From positions 1 through 33,301 of the forward strand of contig PCQY01000006.1 of the NCBI GenBank assembly GCA_002770755.1: 33,301 nt of DNA, given 5' to 3'. Origin of the DNA: a candidate division WWE3 bacterium CG23_combo_of_CG06-09_8_20_14_all_40_14. GTDB lineage: Bacteria; Patescibacteriota; WWE3; CG2-30-40-12. The position numbers and the translations under genes are program-made. Below are positions 8,716 through 16,544 of this stretch, piece after piece (position 1 is the stretch's first letter; every line of letters begins with the position of its first letter). Below the pieces are notes generated by a model. That model was not told the DNA's origin. It did no database searches and worked only from the letters and a program-made list of their open reading frames with translations.

Positions 8716-9957
8716 TTAGGGCAGAAGAGATTTAATAAAAGATTTTATTTTCCCTAATATACCCATTAACTGCATTCTGCCCTTGGATCCAAACCTTGTA
8801 ATCTCTTTATTCATTTTGGAACTATACAAAATAGCTCCCACCGCAGAAGAAAACGGCGCTCCCTCAATTTCATCAATCAGCCCGGATACTCCTTTAGGAA
8901 AAGCTGTTCTAACAGGTATCCGCAAAACATCCCGGGCAATTTTTTCTATGTAATAGGTTTCCGCGCCACCGCCTGTTATAACAATACCCGCCGGAAGCTT
9001 GCCAATACAGTTAGCCTTTTTAATTTCAATTGCCACCAATTTAAATAATTCTTCAAGCCTTTCCCTAGAGATATCATTCAAAAGTTTTTTTTGCACCGTG
9101 GTTGTTTCCAGCCCAAATTCTTTAACATCCAATTCTCCTTTTAGCATCTCTTCCACACTATTATTTTTTCCCTCTACGCTTAATTTCAACTTAATCTTTT
9201 CCGCAGTTTCTAAAGACGCCCGCAAACCTATTGCAAGGTCGTTTGTTATATTCTGCCCGCCTACCGGAAGCACAGATGAATAAACGGGACTGCCCTCCTT
9301 GTATATGATTATAGATGTAGTACCACCCCCTATGTCCACAAGTATCGTACCCAAAGTTTTTTCCGTATCCGTTAAAGTTGCTTCCGCCGCCGACAACGCC
9401 GCATAAATTAAATCTGACACCTCAACACCTATTCGGTTAATGCATTTGGTAAGATTTTTTAGCGCGGTAGCCGACCCATGAATTATATTCACCTCCACCT
9501 CAAGACGGATGCCGCTCATTCCAACAGGGTCCCTAACACCATCCTGCTTATCCACAATAAAATCTCGCGGTATAACATGAATAAGCTCCCTATTGGATGG
9601 AAGGGAAATAGCCTGCGCGGCTTCAATAACCCGCGAAACATCCACCTCTCCAATTTCCGCATCCTGATGAGAAACTGCCACTACCCCATGGCTGTTTAAG
9701 GACTCTATATGACTTCCGCTAATAGTAACAAAAGCGCTTGAAACGGAACAACCTGCCATTCTCTCCGCTCTTTCAAGAGATTGGGAAATGGATTCCACCG
9801 CTTCGTCTATATCTACCACCACTCCCTTTCTAATACCCTTAGAGGCAACATTTGATACCCCTATAACAGAATTTTTCCCTTCAACCGAATTAGCAATAAT
9901 GGTGCAGATTTTAGATGAGCCTATATCTATTACCGCAATAATTTTCTCTTTTGGCAT
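8716..9957 (-). CDS. ftsA: Cell division protein FtsA
   Basis: The 413-aa actin-like ATPase tethers FtsZ to the membrane. The phosphate-1 motif [15 protein letters not shown] lies near the N-terminus, the 1C domain follows ([16 protein letters not shown] and after), the phosphate-2 motif [15 protein letters not shown] is central, and the adenosine motif [10 protein letters not shown] is near 325. The protein ends in an amphipathic helix ([15 protein letters not shown]), the expected membrane-targeting element. The frame is open to 9996, but family members start about 8 residues before the VIDIG motif, so the Met at 9957 is used; no Shine-Dalgarno motif decides between them. It lies between ftsQ and ftsZ. 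Confidence 0.95.
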   Translation of the reverse strand: MPKEKIIAVIDIGSSKICTIIANSVEGKNSVIGVSNVASKGIRKGVVVDIDEAVESISQSLERAERMAGCSVSSAFVTISGSHIESLNSHGVVAVSHQDAEIGEVDVSRVIEAAQAISLPSNRELIHVIPRDFIVDKQDGVRDPVGMSGIRLEVEVNIIHGSATALKNLTKCINRIGVEVSDLIYAALSAAEATLTDTEKTLGTILVDIGGGTTSIIIYKEGSPVYSSVLPVGGQNITNDLAIGLRASLETAEKIKLKLSVEGKNNSVEEMLKGELDVKEFGLETTTVQKKLLNDISRERLEELFKLVAIEIKKANCIGKLPAGIVITGGGAETYYIEKIARDVLRIPVRTAFPKGVSGLIDEIEGAPFSSAVGAILYSSKMNKEITRFGSKGRMQLMGILGKIKSFIKSLLP

Positions 9958-9982
9958 ACTTAAAAAAAGTTTAACCTTAAAA

Positions 9983-10744
9983 TTAATAAAAATCAATGAT
10001 TGGGTTTATAAACCTCAAATCAATCTTTTTAATTTTCCTACCCTCAATGCTATACTTCTGAATTATTTTTTGCAATAAAATAGCTTTTTCCTTCAAAATC
10101 TCTTCCCACCCCTCCGAAAAAAGCGCTTCGGTATTAGATTCTCTTAAAATGACAGATATTTTTTCGTTAACCGTACAGCTTAAGACAGATAACCCTGCTT
10201 CCTTTAATTCCTTTAAGATAACAAGCGCCGTTAGAATTTTTTTATCAGAAATTTTTTTGCCTAAAAACAGCATTTCTTTATCGTAGTAAATTATCGGCAG
10301 GTCATCTTCTATATTCTCCCTCGCGCCCAAAACAACACCATCAGAATCCGAAACATAATAACTTTCCTGAAACCCGGTTTTGATGTAAGCATAAGGCTTA
10401 CGTTCCTGCAATTCCACTGCAATAGAGTTGGGCAGAGAAATTGTATATCGCACATCCTTTATAACGGGAAAATTCGTATAAATAACTCCTTTAAATTCCT
10501 TTTCCCGCCCAAAAAAAGATTTACCCAAAAATCTGTTCTCAAGAATTCTTGCTACATCTTCTGTTGAAACTAATGATAATTCTCTAGGTAAAACATGGAT
10601 TTTTTTTATGGCAAAAAGCTTGGATTTAGCGGCAATAAACCATAAAAACAGCAAAACTGCCCCCGCAATAAGCAAAAAACCTAGAATCTTAAAATGTTTT
10701 TTATAGGAGTTTATTGATTTCCTCAACAAATTTTTCTTTCGCAT
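9983..10744 (-). CDS. ftsQ: Cell division protein FtsQ/DivIB
   Basis: The 253-aa bitopic protein has a basic cytoplasmic start (RKKNLLRKS), one membrane helix at about 20-42, a POTRA-like domain at about 45-115 (IKKIHVLPRE to VELQERKPYAYI), and a beta domain after it. The order helix, POTRA, FtsQ domain and the place between murG and ftsA identify it. FtsQ links early and late divisome parts and binds FtsL. Its start overlaps the murG end by 44 bp in another frame. The only good Met is the one used, but an internal TTG start near 10732 cannot be excluded. Confidence 0.9.
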   Translation of the reverse strand: MRKKNLLRKSINSYKKHFKILGFLLIAGAVLLFLWFIAAKSKLFAIKKIHVLPRELSLVSTEDVARILENRFLGKSFFGREKEFKGVIYTNFPVIKDVRYTISLPNSIAVELQERKPYAYIKTGFQESYYVSDSDGVVLGARENIEDDLPIIYYDKEMLFLGKKISDKKILTALVILKELKEAGLSVLSCTVNEKISVILRESNTEALFSEGWEEILKEKAILLQKIIQKYSIEGRKIKKIDLRFINPIIDFY

Positions 10745-11804
10745 CTTTGGGCAGGGCGACCTCTTTCGTTAAATGATACTCGCCAAGATTAGAAAGCATT
10801 ATTTTCATTTCCCTCAAAAGCGCTTCACCAGTTAGAAAATTTTGCTCAATAATTTTGGCCAGACCTATTTTCTCAACAAATACCGCATTGTTATACTGTT
10901 CATTATGCGAGGTTTTTGGAAGAGGAATTAAAATAACCGGCTTTTTATAAAAACACACTTCATATACGAAATGCGCCCCAGCCCTTCCTATGAGCAAATC
11001 GGCCTTCTCAATTGCTGTTAATTGCTCCTCCCTGGATAAAAACTTTTCCACAACCACCTTCCCATTTCTTTTGGAGAGGGATTTTGTTAATGCATTCAAG
11101 GTATCAAAATCTTTAAAATAGGAATTATCTCCGCATTGAATCAGCACATTGCAAAAATCAGTTAACTCGTCAAGAATGGAAGCCACCGTTTCGTTTATAA
11201 TATGCGAACCCTGCTTTCCCCCAGTAATAAAGACCAAAGGAAGTTTATTTGTAAAAATCCCTTTAGTTATATCCTTCCTCTCAAAATCTGTGGTAAGGGG
11301 AAGCCCTATAACTTTAGTTTTTTCTTTTGGAAAAAATTTCCGCGAGGATTCCCAAGTTAAAAGGATTACTTTAGCAAACTTGGAGACGAATATATTAGCC
11401 CATCCGCCTTGAAAAGTTTGCTCGTGAGTTATAACGGAGATTCTCATAACCCAAGCCCAAAAAACTACCGGCGCGGAGAGGTACCCTCCAAAAGACACCA
11501 CAAGACTTGGTTTTATCTTTAATAAAAAGTACAGCGCCTGCAAAAAGCCAAAAGGCACGCGGACAAGGCGCGCTATATTGAAAATTAGATACACTTTTCC
11601 CGCGTATAAATTGTAAAAAGGAATCCCTTGCGCGGTAATCTCTCTGTATTCAGCGGAAAAATTTTTATCCTTGTAGGCAGAAAATTTATGGCCTATGAAA
11701 TGAACTTCCACATCTTTCCTTGAAGATAAAAGGCTCTTTATTACCGTTAAAGCGGAGGTATGATGACCACCTATAAAAACAACTTTTTTCTTATTCCCAC
11801 TCAT
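10701..11804 (-). CDS. murG: MurG, UDP-GlcNAc:undecaprenyl-PP-MurNAc-pentapeptide GlcNAc transferase
   Basis: The 367-aa GT28 enzyme makes lipid II from lipid I on the inner membrane face. The family motifs are recognisable but divergent. The usual GGTGGHxxPAL loop is shortened to GGHHTSAL, the GGYVSGP motif reads GGYLSAPVV, HEQN reads HEQTFQGGWAN, and GGSQG reads TGGKQGS. The C-terminal UDP-GlcNAc site keeps GRAGAHFVYEV with its Glu and SHNEQYNNA with Gln and Asn. Activity is therefore likely despite the altered N-terminal glycine loop. A promoter lies just upstream, and ftsQ overlaps its 3' end. Confidence 0.9.
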   Translation of the reverse strand: MSGNKKKVVFIGGHHTSALTVIKSLLSSRKDVEVHFIGHKFSAYKDKNFSAEYREITAQGIPFYNLYAGKVYLIFNIARLVRVPFGFLQALYFLLKIKPSLVVSFGGYLSAPVVFWAWVMRISVITHEQTFQGGWANIFVSKFAKVILLTWESSRKFFPKEKTKVIGLPLTTDFERKDITKGIFTNKLPLVFITGGKQGSHIINETVASILDELTDFCNVLIQCGDNSYFKDFDTLNALTKSLSKRNGKVVVEKFLSREEQLTAIEKADLLIGRAGAHFVYEVCFYKKPVILIPLPKTSHNEQYNNAVFVEKIGLAKIIEQNFLTGEALLREMKIMLSNLGEYHLTKEVALPKDAKEKFVEEINKLL

Positions 11805-11810
11805 ATCTGC

Positions 11811-11819
11811 AGTATAGCA
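11811..11819 (-). promoter_or_regulatory. Extended -10 of murG-ftsQ-ftsA-ftsZ, leaderless geometry
   Basis: On the minus strand TGCTATACT (TGC plus TATACT at 11811-11816) ends exactly 6 nt before the murG ATG (11804). It lies in the 72-nt gap after ftsW, so murG-ftsZ may be a separate transcription unit. Confidence 0.6.
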
Positions 11820-11876
11820 GATAAGGGGAATGGACAGAAACGAAGAACTAGAATTAACCAGAACTACTCAGATTTT

Positions 11877-13064
11877 CTAATGTTTGGACAATTTCAACAA
11901 AATCCCCACCCCCATTAAGCTCACAACCATAGAGGAACCTCCGTAAGAAATAAAAGGGAGAGTCACCCCCGTTAAAGGGATAAGATGGACCATAGCAAAA
12001 AGATTAATGAAGGTTTGAACGCCAAGCCAGCAGGAAATTCCAACAGCCAAAGACCTCCCAAAAACATCTCTTTGATTTTTGGCAATAGTTATACCGCGCC
12101 ATATTAAAGCCAAAAAAACCAAAGCTAAAACAACGGAGCCTACAAAACCAAATTCCTCCGCTATAACAGCAAAAATTGAATCAGACACCACCTCCGGGAT
12201 GTAAGCGTATTTCTGGCGGGACTCCCCGAACCCCAGCCCAAAAACCCCGCCAGAGCCAATAGCAATTAATATCTGTAAAATATGATAACCTTCCTTAAGA
12301 ATATCCGTTTCCCGGCGATTAAAAAAGGTCATAAGCCTTTGCCTTCTATACGCGGAGGAAAACGACAAAATTCCGCCTAATACTGCCATTAAAGGCAGGC
12401 CCAGAAATAGGTAAATTAAAGGCAGGTTGGATACAAAATACAAGGCAACTGCTATAGATATAAAAATAGCGGCCGTGCCAAAATCCGGCTCTAGAAATAC
12501 CAACCCCACTGTAGTTAAAACAAGAACTAAAAAACCGAGCTGTTTTCTTTTATCCTTTGGAGAAATTTTTTCCAGAAATAAACTGATGTATAAAATAAAA
12601 GCCAATTTTGCTATATCAGTTGGTTGAAAACTTATTCTACCCAAAAGGGGTACAGCGGGAAACGGAGGCGGATTTAATACCACCCATCTAAAGGCCCCAT
12701 AAGTTATTTTAGTAAAAGGAGTTTGGACAGAAGTTCCAAAAATTTTGGACAAGGTGGACTGCAAGGCGAGAACAGCCAAAAAACCAAGAGATATAAGCAT
12801 TAAAGGTTTGGCCCAAGATTTCAATACGCGCAATTTTACTTTATACACATACCACATCCCAAAAAAGCCTATCAAAACCCATACAAATTGCTGAAACAAA
12901 AACTTGTATTTATTTCCGAAGACATTTTGAGCATAGGAAGAGGAAGATTCAAACACCATCAAAAGGCCAAAAAGCGCAAGGGTTAGAACAAGATAAAAAA
13001 GTACCTTATCGTAATTTTCTCTCCTAACTCCTTTTTGATTTTTTCTTAAAATCCTATTATACAT
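11877..13064 (-). CDS. ftsW: SEDS-family septal peptidoglycan polymerase FtsW
   Basis: The 395-aa protein has about 10 membrane segments. SEDS motifs include FESSSSYA in the first helix, RWVVLNPPP and SFQPTDIAKLAF, FLEPDFGTAA, YRRQRLMTFF, the loop motif PEVVSDSIFAVIAEEFGF with the catalytic Asp, and PLTGVTLPFISYGGSS. Its position among murB, murG and ftsQ makes it FtsW, the partner of the FtsI encoded at 18285-19970. The stretch between FGTSVQTPF and PLLGRISFQ carries an extra proline-rich loop. It is separated from murB by a 153-bp gap holding a palindromic repeat and its own promoter. Confidence 0.93.
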   Translation of the reverse strand: MYNRILRKNQKGVRRENYDKVLFYLVLTLALFGLLMVFESSSSYAQNVFGNKYKFLFQQFVWVLIGFFGMWYVYKVKLRVLKSWAKPLMLISLGFLAVLALQSTLSKIFGTSVQTPFTKITYGAFRWVVLNPPPFPAVPLLGRISFQPTDIAKLAFILYISLFLEKISPKDKRKQLGFLVLVLTTVGLVFLEPDFGTAAIFISIAVALYFVSNLPLIYLFLGLPLMAVLGGILSFSSAYRRQRLMTFFNRRETDILKEGYHILQILIAIGSGGVFGLGFGESRQKYAYIPEVVSDSIFAVIAEEFGFVGSVVLALVFLALIWRGITIAKNQRDVFGRSLAVGISCWLGVQTFINLFAMVHLIPLTGVTLPFISYGGSSMVVSLMGVGILLKLSKH

Positions 13065-13073
13065 ACATTAAAT

Positions 13074-13102
13074 AGAGTAGCATCGGTATGCAAAGTTGAC
13101 AA
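13074..13102 (-). promoter_or_regulatory. Candidate promoter of ftsW
   Basis: On the minus strand -35 TTGTCA (13097-13102) and a weak -10 TACTCT (13074-13079) are spaced 17 bp. The -10 ends 9 nt before the ATG, so the leader would be only about 2-3 nt. Confidence 0.4.
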
Positions 13103-13169
13103 GGTTTCCAAACACCGCAACAAAGCGGTAAAAGGAGGTATTACTTTTTCCTGTTACCTACGCCCTCTG

Positions 13170-13202
13170 TAGGGGTCTGACCCCAAAGGGGTCAGACCCC
13201 TA
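13170..13202. repeat. Nested palindromic intergenic repeat, copy 1
   Basis: A perfect 15-bp inverted repeat with loop AAA. Each arm, TAGGGGTCTGACCCC or its complement, itself contains the near-palindrome GGGGTC-N-GACCCC. It lies between the murB stop and the ftsW promoter. The flank TAAATTCCCT after it is shared with copy 2 (15690-15722). No T-tract follows on either strand, so a classic terminator is unlikely. It looks like a REP-type or MITE-type element. Confidence 0.85.
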
Positions 13203-13217
13203 AATTCCCTCTAAATT

Positions 13218-14255
13218 CTAAAACTCCCCCACACGCACAATTTCCTCTTTTAACCGTATACCTAACTTATCTTCACACTTATCTTGGACAATTTTTATAA
13301 GCCTCGCCACATCCTTCGCTTTAACATTGCCACCTGCAACTATAAAATTAGCGTGGTTTTCGGAAATTTGAGCATCCCCCACTTTTAACCCTCTTAGACC
13401 TAATATTTTATCTATTACAAAACCCGCTCCGCAATTTTCTAAATTAAGCTTTTTTGCTTGAACAATCGTTAAATTGCTAAAAGTGCACCCAGCGGAATTT
13501 TTTGGTTGACCGCTTTTTCGTTTTAGCCATTCTCTTGAAACTGCCAAAGCTCTTTTTTTATCGCCCAAAGGAAAAACAAGTTTTGCCGAAAGAATAATTT
13601 TTGAATTATTCTGAAAGTAAGAGGAATTATATTTAAGATTAAGCGCTTCCCATGATAGCTCTTTAATAGTAAAATGTTTATCAATAAACGAAACGCTTTT
13701 AAGAAAGTCCCCAAAAAAATAATCTGCTCCGTGAATATTATTCCAAACTGCGCCACCAATAGTACCCGGAATACCTGAAAACCATTGAAGTCCCGTTATT
13801 CCATTACTTAATGTCTGGTTAATCAAAAAGGAAAGAAGCGTTCCGGAAAATACCTCAACCAAAACCCCTTTCTTAACATCCTCCTCGTATCGTAAATCTG
13901 CCGAAGACAGAAAACATTTCCTCCAGTGCGTCTCCTGCCTACGAGAGATGTTTCCCCTTTTAAGATTAAAAGGAATTTTACCCAAAACCTCTATTTTGGA
14001 CACATTATTTTTTATAACAAGCCCTCTGATACCTTTATCTCCAACAAGTATATTAGTACCGGAGCCTAAAACAAAAACTGGGATGCCCATTTCACAAGCG
14101 CATCTATAAGAAAGGATTAGCTTTTCTAAGTTGTCCACCGCAGTAAAATAATCTGCGGGACCTCCTACTCTTAAACTTGTGTGGCAGGACATAGATTCTT
14201 TTACAAAAACGGGGGTATGGGTAGCTTGTTCCAATTTAGATTTGAAAGTATCCAT
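13218..14255 (-). CDS. murB: UDP-N-acetylenolpyruvoylglucosamine reductase MurB, with an in-frame insert
   Basis: The 345-aa FAD enzyme reduces the MurA product to UDP-MurNAc with NADPH. Motifs present are TSLRVGGPADYF (26-37), the FAD loop VLGSGTNILVGDKGIRG, SGIPGTIGGAVWNN (160-173), the catalytic SAGCTFSN, and C-terminal SENHANFIV with ENHANF-type residues. Residues 102-127 (NISRRQETHW to YEEDV) are not part of the normal fold order and correspond exactly to a 78-bp palindromic insert. Without it the text reads LKRG-KKGVLVEVFSG, a normal MurB transition. It lies 6 nt behind murA. Confidence 0.92.
   Translation of the reverse strand: MDTFKSKLEQATHTPVFVKESMSCHTSLRVGGPADYFTAVDNLEKLILSYRCACEMGIPVFVLGSGTNILVGDKGIRGLVIKNNVSKIEVLGKIPFNLKRGNISRRQETHWRKCFLSSADLRYEEDVKKGVLVEVFSGTLLSFLINQTLSNGITGLQWFSGIPGTIGGAVWNNIHGADYFFGDFLKSVSFIDKHFTIKELSWEALNLKYNSSYFQNNSKIILSAKLVFPLGDKKRALAVSREWLKRKSGQPKNSAGCTFSNLTIVQAKKLNLENCGAGFVIDKILGLRGLKVGDAQISENHANFIVAGGNVKAKDVARLIKIVQDKCEDKLGIRLKEEIVRVGEF
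13875..13952 (-). mobile_element. Putative in-frame palindromic insertion element in murB
   Basis: On the plus strand AACATCCTCCTCGTA (13875-13889) and TACGAGAGATGTT (13940-13952) are inverted repeats, identical except for a 2-nt gap. The span is 78 bp, exactly 26 codons, and encodes a Cys/Trp/His/Arg-rich peptide unlike MurB. The layout resembles the palindromic elements that insert in frame into Rickettsia genes. Flanking CCCCTTT copies (13865-13871, 13954-13960) exist but do not give a frame-neutral target duplication. That the insert is mobile is inference. Confidence 0.55.
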
Positions 14256-14261
14256 TTAACA

Positions 14262-15572
14262 TTAACTTAACACTTCTATATCAGCACCGAGCTTTTTATA
14301 AATATTAAAAATATCTGGATACCTTCTTTTTAAAATATCTACTCCGTGTATCACGGTAGTTGCGGAATCGGCTAAACTTGCCAAGAATATAGCCATACAA
14401 GCTTGTATTACCCCTGGAGAAGATATTTCGCCGCCATTAAACTTAACGGGACCTTCCACAATAATTTTTTGCGGGTCGCACATAAATATATTGGCTCCCA
14501 TTTCGTTTAAATTTTTCGCAAACTCAAGTCCGCTTTCATACATCCAATTTTGCAGTAAAATTCTTCCGTTACATTTGCAAGCAAGTGTCGCCATTACGGG
14601 AAGCACATCTACAGGAAATCCGGGCCATGGGCGAGGAACAAATTTAGGCAAGGTGCCCCCCGCTAAAGGAAATCCGCCTTTATTATTTATAGACAGGTTA
14701 AATGGGCCCTTAACCAACAAATTCTTTTTATCTTTAATAATAAAAATTCCAAATTTTTCAAACCATGTTAGTATTCCGTCCATAATATCAGGAATATTGC
14801 CGTTTTTAATAACAATTTCCCCCTCCGTTACAGCCGCCGCCACAATATAACCTGCTATATCCACAAAATCTGGTTTGGGGATAAAAACTGCAGAATTAAG
14901 TTTGGATCTCCCCAAAATTTTTAAGCGGTTGGAGCCTAATCCTGTTATTCTTGCCCCCATGTCCTGCAAGAGATTCATTAAATCGCATATATGCGGTTCG
15001 GATGCAGCATCAATTACGGTGATTTCAGAATTAATTCCGCTTGCATACATCACTATATTCTCCGTAGCCGTAACACTTGCCTCGCATTGCCAAATGCAGT
15101 ACTCCTTTTTGGGTTTTGAGGGAGCGGTAAGCTCCACAAAATCTCTGTGAACTTTAACAATTACCCCCGCTTTTTGAAATGCATCTATATGGGCGGAGAT
15201 AGCTCTTTTCCCCAAAACACAGCCTCCGGGCAAAGGAATTTGGGCTTTGCCAAAGCGAGCAAGCATAGGACCCGCAAACAAAATAGAGGCTCTTATCTGA
15301 TTGCCTAGAACAGAATCAACTTTGTAAGAATGGATATTTTTGCAGGTAATTTTTAAGTTGTTAAAATCTCCATCCTCAACCTCGGCTCCTAAAAGTTTTA
15401 GCATTTTTAATATCTTCTCTACATCCGTGGACTTTGGCACATTTTTGTAGGTAATAGTTCCACTACTTAGTATACAAGCCGGAAGGGCGGCGACGATAGA
15501 ATTTTTGTTGGGGATGGGAGTTGCGATACCTTGCAATTTATTTCCTCCCATAACCTTAATAGTTCCATTCAC
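14262..15572 (-). CDS. murA: UDP-GlcNAc 1-carboxyvinyltransferase MurA (catalytic residues intact)
   Basis: The 436-aa enolpyruvyl transferase starts peptidoglycan precursor synthesis by adding PEP to UDP-GlcNAc. The residues expected from E. coli MurA can be placed: Lys23-Asn24 in PNKNSIVAAL, Arg94 in IRASILFAGPMLARFG, the catalytic Cys118 and Arg123 in PLPGGCVLGKRAISAH, Asp322 in PWPGFPVDV, and a C-terminal Arg in KRRYPDIF. The usual ENRF motif reads QNWMY. It starts with GTG at 15572. It is followed 6 nt later by murB, so the two consecutive steps are co-expressed. A second, degenerate MurA-like gene is at 17037-18281. Confidence 0.93.
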   Translation of the reverse strand: MNGTIKVMGGNKLQGIATPIPNKNSIVAALPACILSSGTITYKNVPKSTDVEKILKMLKLLGAEVEDGDFNNLKITCKNIHSYKVDSVLGNQIRASILFAGPMLARFGKAQIPLPGGCVLGKRAISAHIDAFQKAGVIVKVHRDFVELTAPSKPKKEYCIWQCEASVTATENIVMYASGINSEITVIDAASEPHICDLMNLLQDMGARITGLGSNRLKILGRSKLNSAVFIPKPDFVDIAGYIVAAAVTEGEIVIKNGNIPDIMDGILTWFEKFGIFIIKDKKNLLVKGPFNLSINNKGGFPLAGGTLPKFVPRPWPGFPVDVLPVMATLACKCNGRILLQNWMYESGLEFAKNLNEMGANIFMCDPQKIIVEGPVKFNGGEISSPGVIQACMAIFLASLADSATTVIHGVDILKRRYPDIFNIYKKLGADIEVLS

Positions 15573-15689
15573 ACTTTTAGAAACGATTTAGGAGCAATTT
15601 TTATTACCGGATACATATAAAACCAACTAAAAGGTTGTGTTGAAGGGGTAAAAGCAAGCATCCCTATTATCCCGCAATAAAGACCTTTG

Positions 15690-15722
15690 TAGGGGTCTGA
15701 CCCCGGAGGGGTCAGACCCCTA
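15690..15722. repeat. Nested palindromic intergenic repeat, copy 2
   Basis: The same 33-bp unit as copy 1 with loop GGA instead of AAA: a perfect 15-bp stem with GGGGTC-N-GACCCC in each arm, and the same right flank TAAATTCCCT. It sits in the 175-bp divergent gap between murA and the MurF-like gene, directly upstream of the latter's -10 box. Confidence 0.85.
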
Positions 15723-15732
15723 AATTCCCTTA

Positions 15733-15741
15733 TGGTACAAT
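15733..15741 (+). promoter_or_regulatory. Extended -10 of the MurF-like/sigma operon, leaderless geometry
   Basis: TGGTACAAT (TGG plus TACAAT at 15736-15741) ends exactly 6 nt before the GTG start at 15748. The -35 position falls inside the right arm of palindrome copy 2 and has no TTGACA match. Confidence 0.55.
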
Positions 15742-15747
15742 AGAGGT

Positions 15748-16542
15748 GTGAAAACTATCTTAAGAACAACAGTAAGACACATTTTAGGGTTTTTAACCCG
15801 CTTAACCATAAAAAAACACCACTCTACCGTTATAGCAATTATAGGGAACGGCGAAACCTCGGTTGCTAGAGAAATTCTTTACGAAAATATTCACCAAAGA
15901 TACCCCGCGCGAAGAAATTTAGAAATTCTTGAAGCTGAATTTAGCATACCTTTAACAGTTCTTGGCATTTTAACCTACCCTTCAAACATTGTTAAATGGC
16001 CAAACCTGATAATGTCCTCCTTGCTAAAAACGCTTTATCTAAAACCCAACCCTCACTTTCTAATTATAGAAATTCCGGAAATAAATAAAAAAATAATCAA
16101 CTTTTGGCTAACTAGACTAACCCCTCAATATATTTTAATACTAGGAAAAAGCAAATACACTCCAAAACTTTCCCAAAAAAACATTTACAGCAACACAAAA
16201 GCCATATTCAGAAAGATTGGTATAAAAGAAACTATAAAGGAATTGCCTCAGCCGAGAATAAAGATACTAAAAGGCATAAGAAACGCTACCATTATTGACG
16301 CCGCCTCCTACTATACCCCACCGCCAATAAAATCCGTACTGGAAATATTAGATAAAAAAACTAAAGGACGAATAATACTTTTTTCGGATTTAGAAAAAGA
16401 TAGCACTGTGGCGTTAAAAGCTTTTCCCAGCGCCATAATAAACCCTAAAAACCTTGAAATACAACCCACAGATATTTTAATAATAAGAGGAAACAAATTA
16501 AAAACCCAAAACCTGCTTAATAAATTTATCAACCACCCCTAA
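15748..16542 (+). CDS. Degenerate MurF-like Mur-ligase homologue, probably not catalytic
   Basis: The 264-aa protein resembles a shortened MurF (usually about 450 aa). It lacks the N-terminal domain. The ATP loop, normally GxxGKTS, reads IGNGETS (32-38), with Glu in place of the essential Lys. Later parts still follow MurF order: SIPLTVLGI (66-74), LIIEIPEIN (105-113), ATIIDAASYYTPPPIKSVL (180-198, compare MurF TIIDDSYNANPxSM) and a GRIILFSDL stretch. The final ILIIRGNK matches the C-terminal MurF strand. Most of the central ligase domain is deleted. A binding or regulatory role is inferred, perhaps sensing UDP-MurNAc-peptide. It starts with GTG and is followed 2 nt later by an ECF sigma gene. 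The reading frame is intact, which suggests it is maintained. Confidence 0.65.
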   Translation: MKTILRTTVRHILGFLTRLTIKKHHSTVIAIIGNGETSVAREILYENIHQRYPARRNLEILEAEFSIPLTVLGILTYPSNIVKWPNLIMSSLLKTLYLKPNPHFLIIEIPEINKKIINFWLTRLTPQYILILGKSKYTPKLSQKNIYSNTKAIFRKIGIKETIKELPQPRIKILKGIRNATIIDAASYYTPPPIKSVLEILDKKTKGRIILFSDLEKDSTVALKAFPSAIINPKNLEIQPTDILIIRGNKLKTQNLLNKFINHP

Positions 16543-16544
16543 AA

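Noticed and set aside
13114-13129. Small hairpin ACCGC/GCGGT between murB and ftsW
   Set aside because: Only a 5-bp stem with no T-tract; could be chance.
13130-13139. Strong Shine-Dalgarno-like AAAGGAGG on the plus strand
   Set aside because: No start codon or open frame follows it; it lies upstream of minus-strand ftsW.
13170-13202. GGGGTC palindrome as rho-independent terminator of murB
   Set aside because: The stem is strong but no run of T follows on the minus strand, and other copies sit upstream of genes or inside coding sequence.
13865-13960. CCCCTTT direct repeats as a target-site duplication of the murB insert
   Set aside because: They are not adjacent to the inverted repeats, and the implied insertion length would not be a multiple of three.
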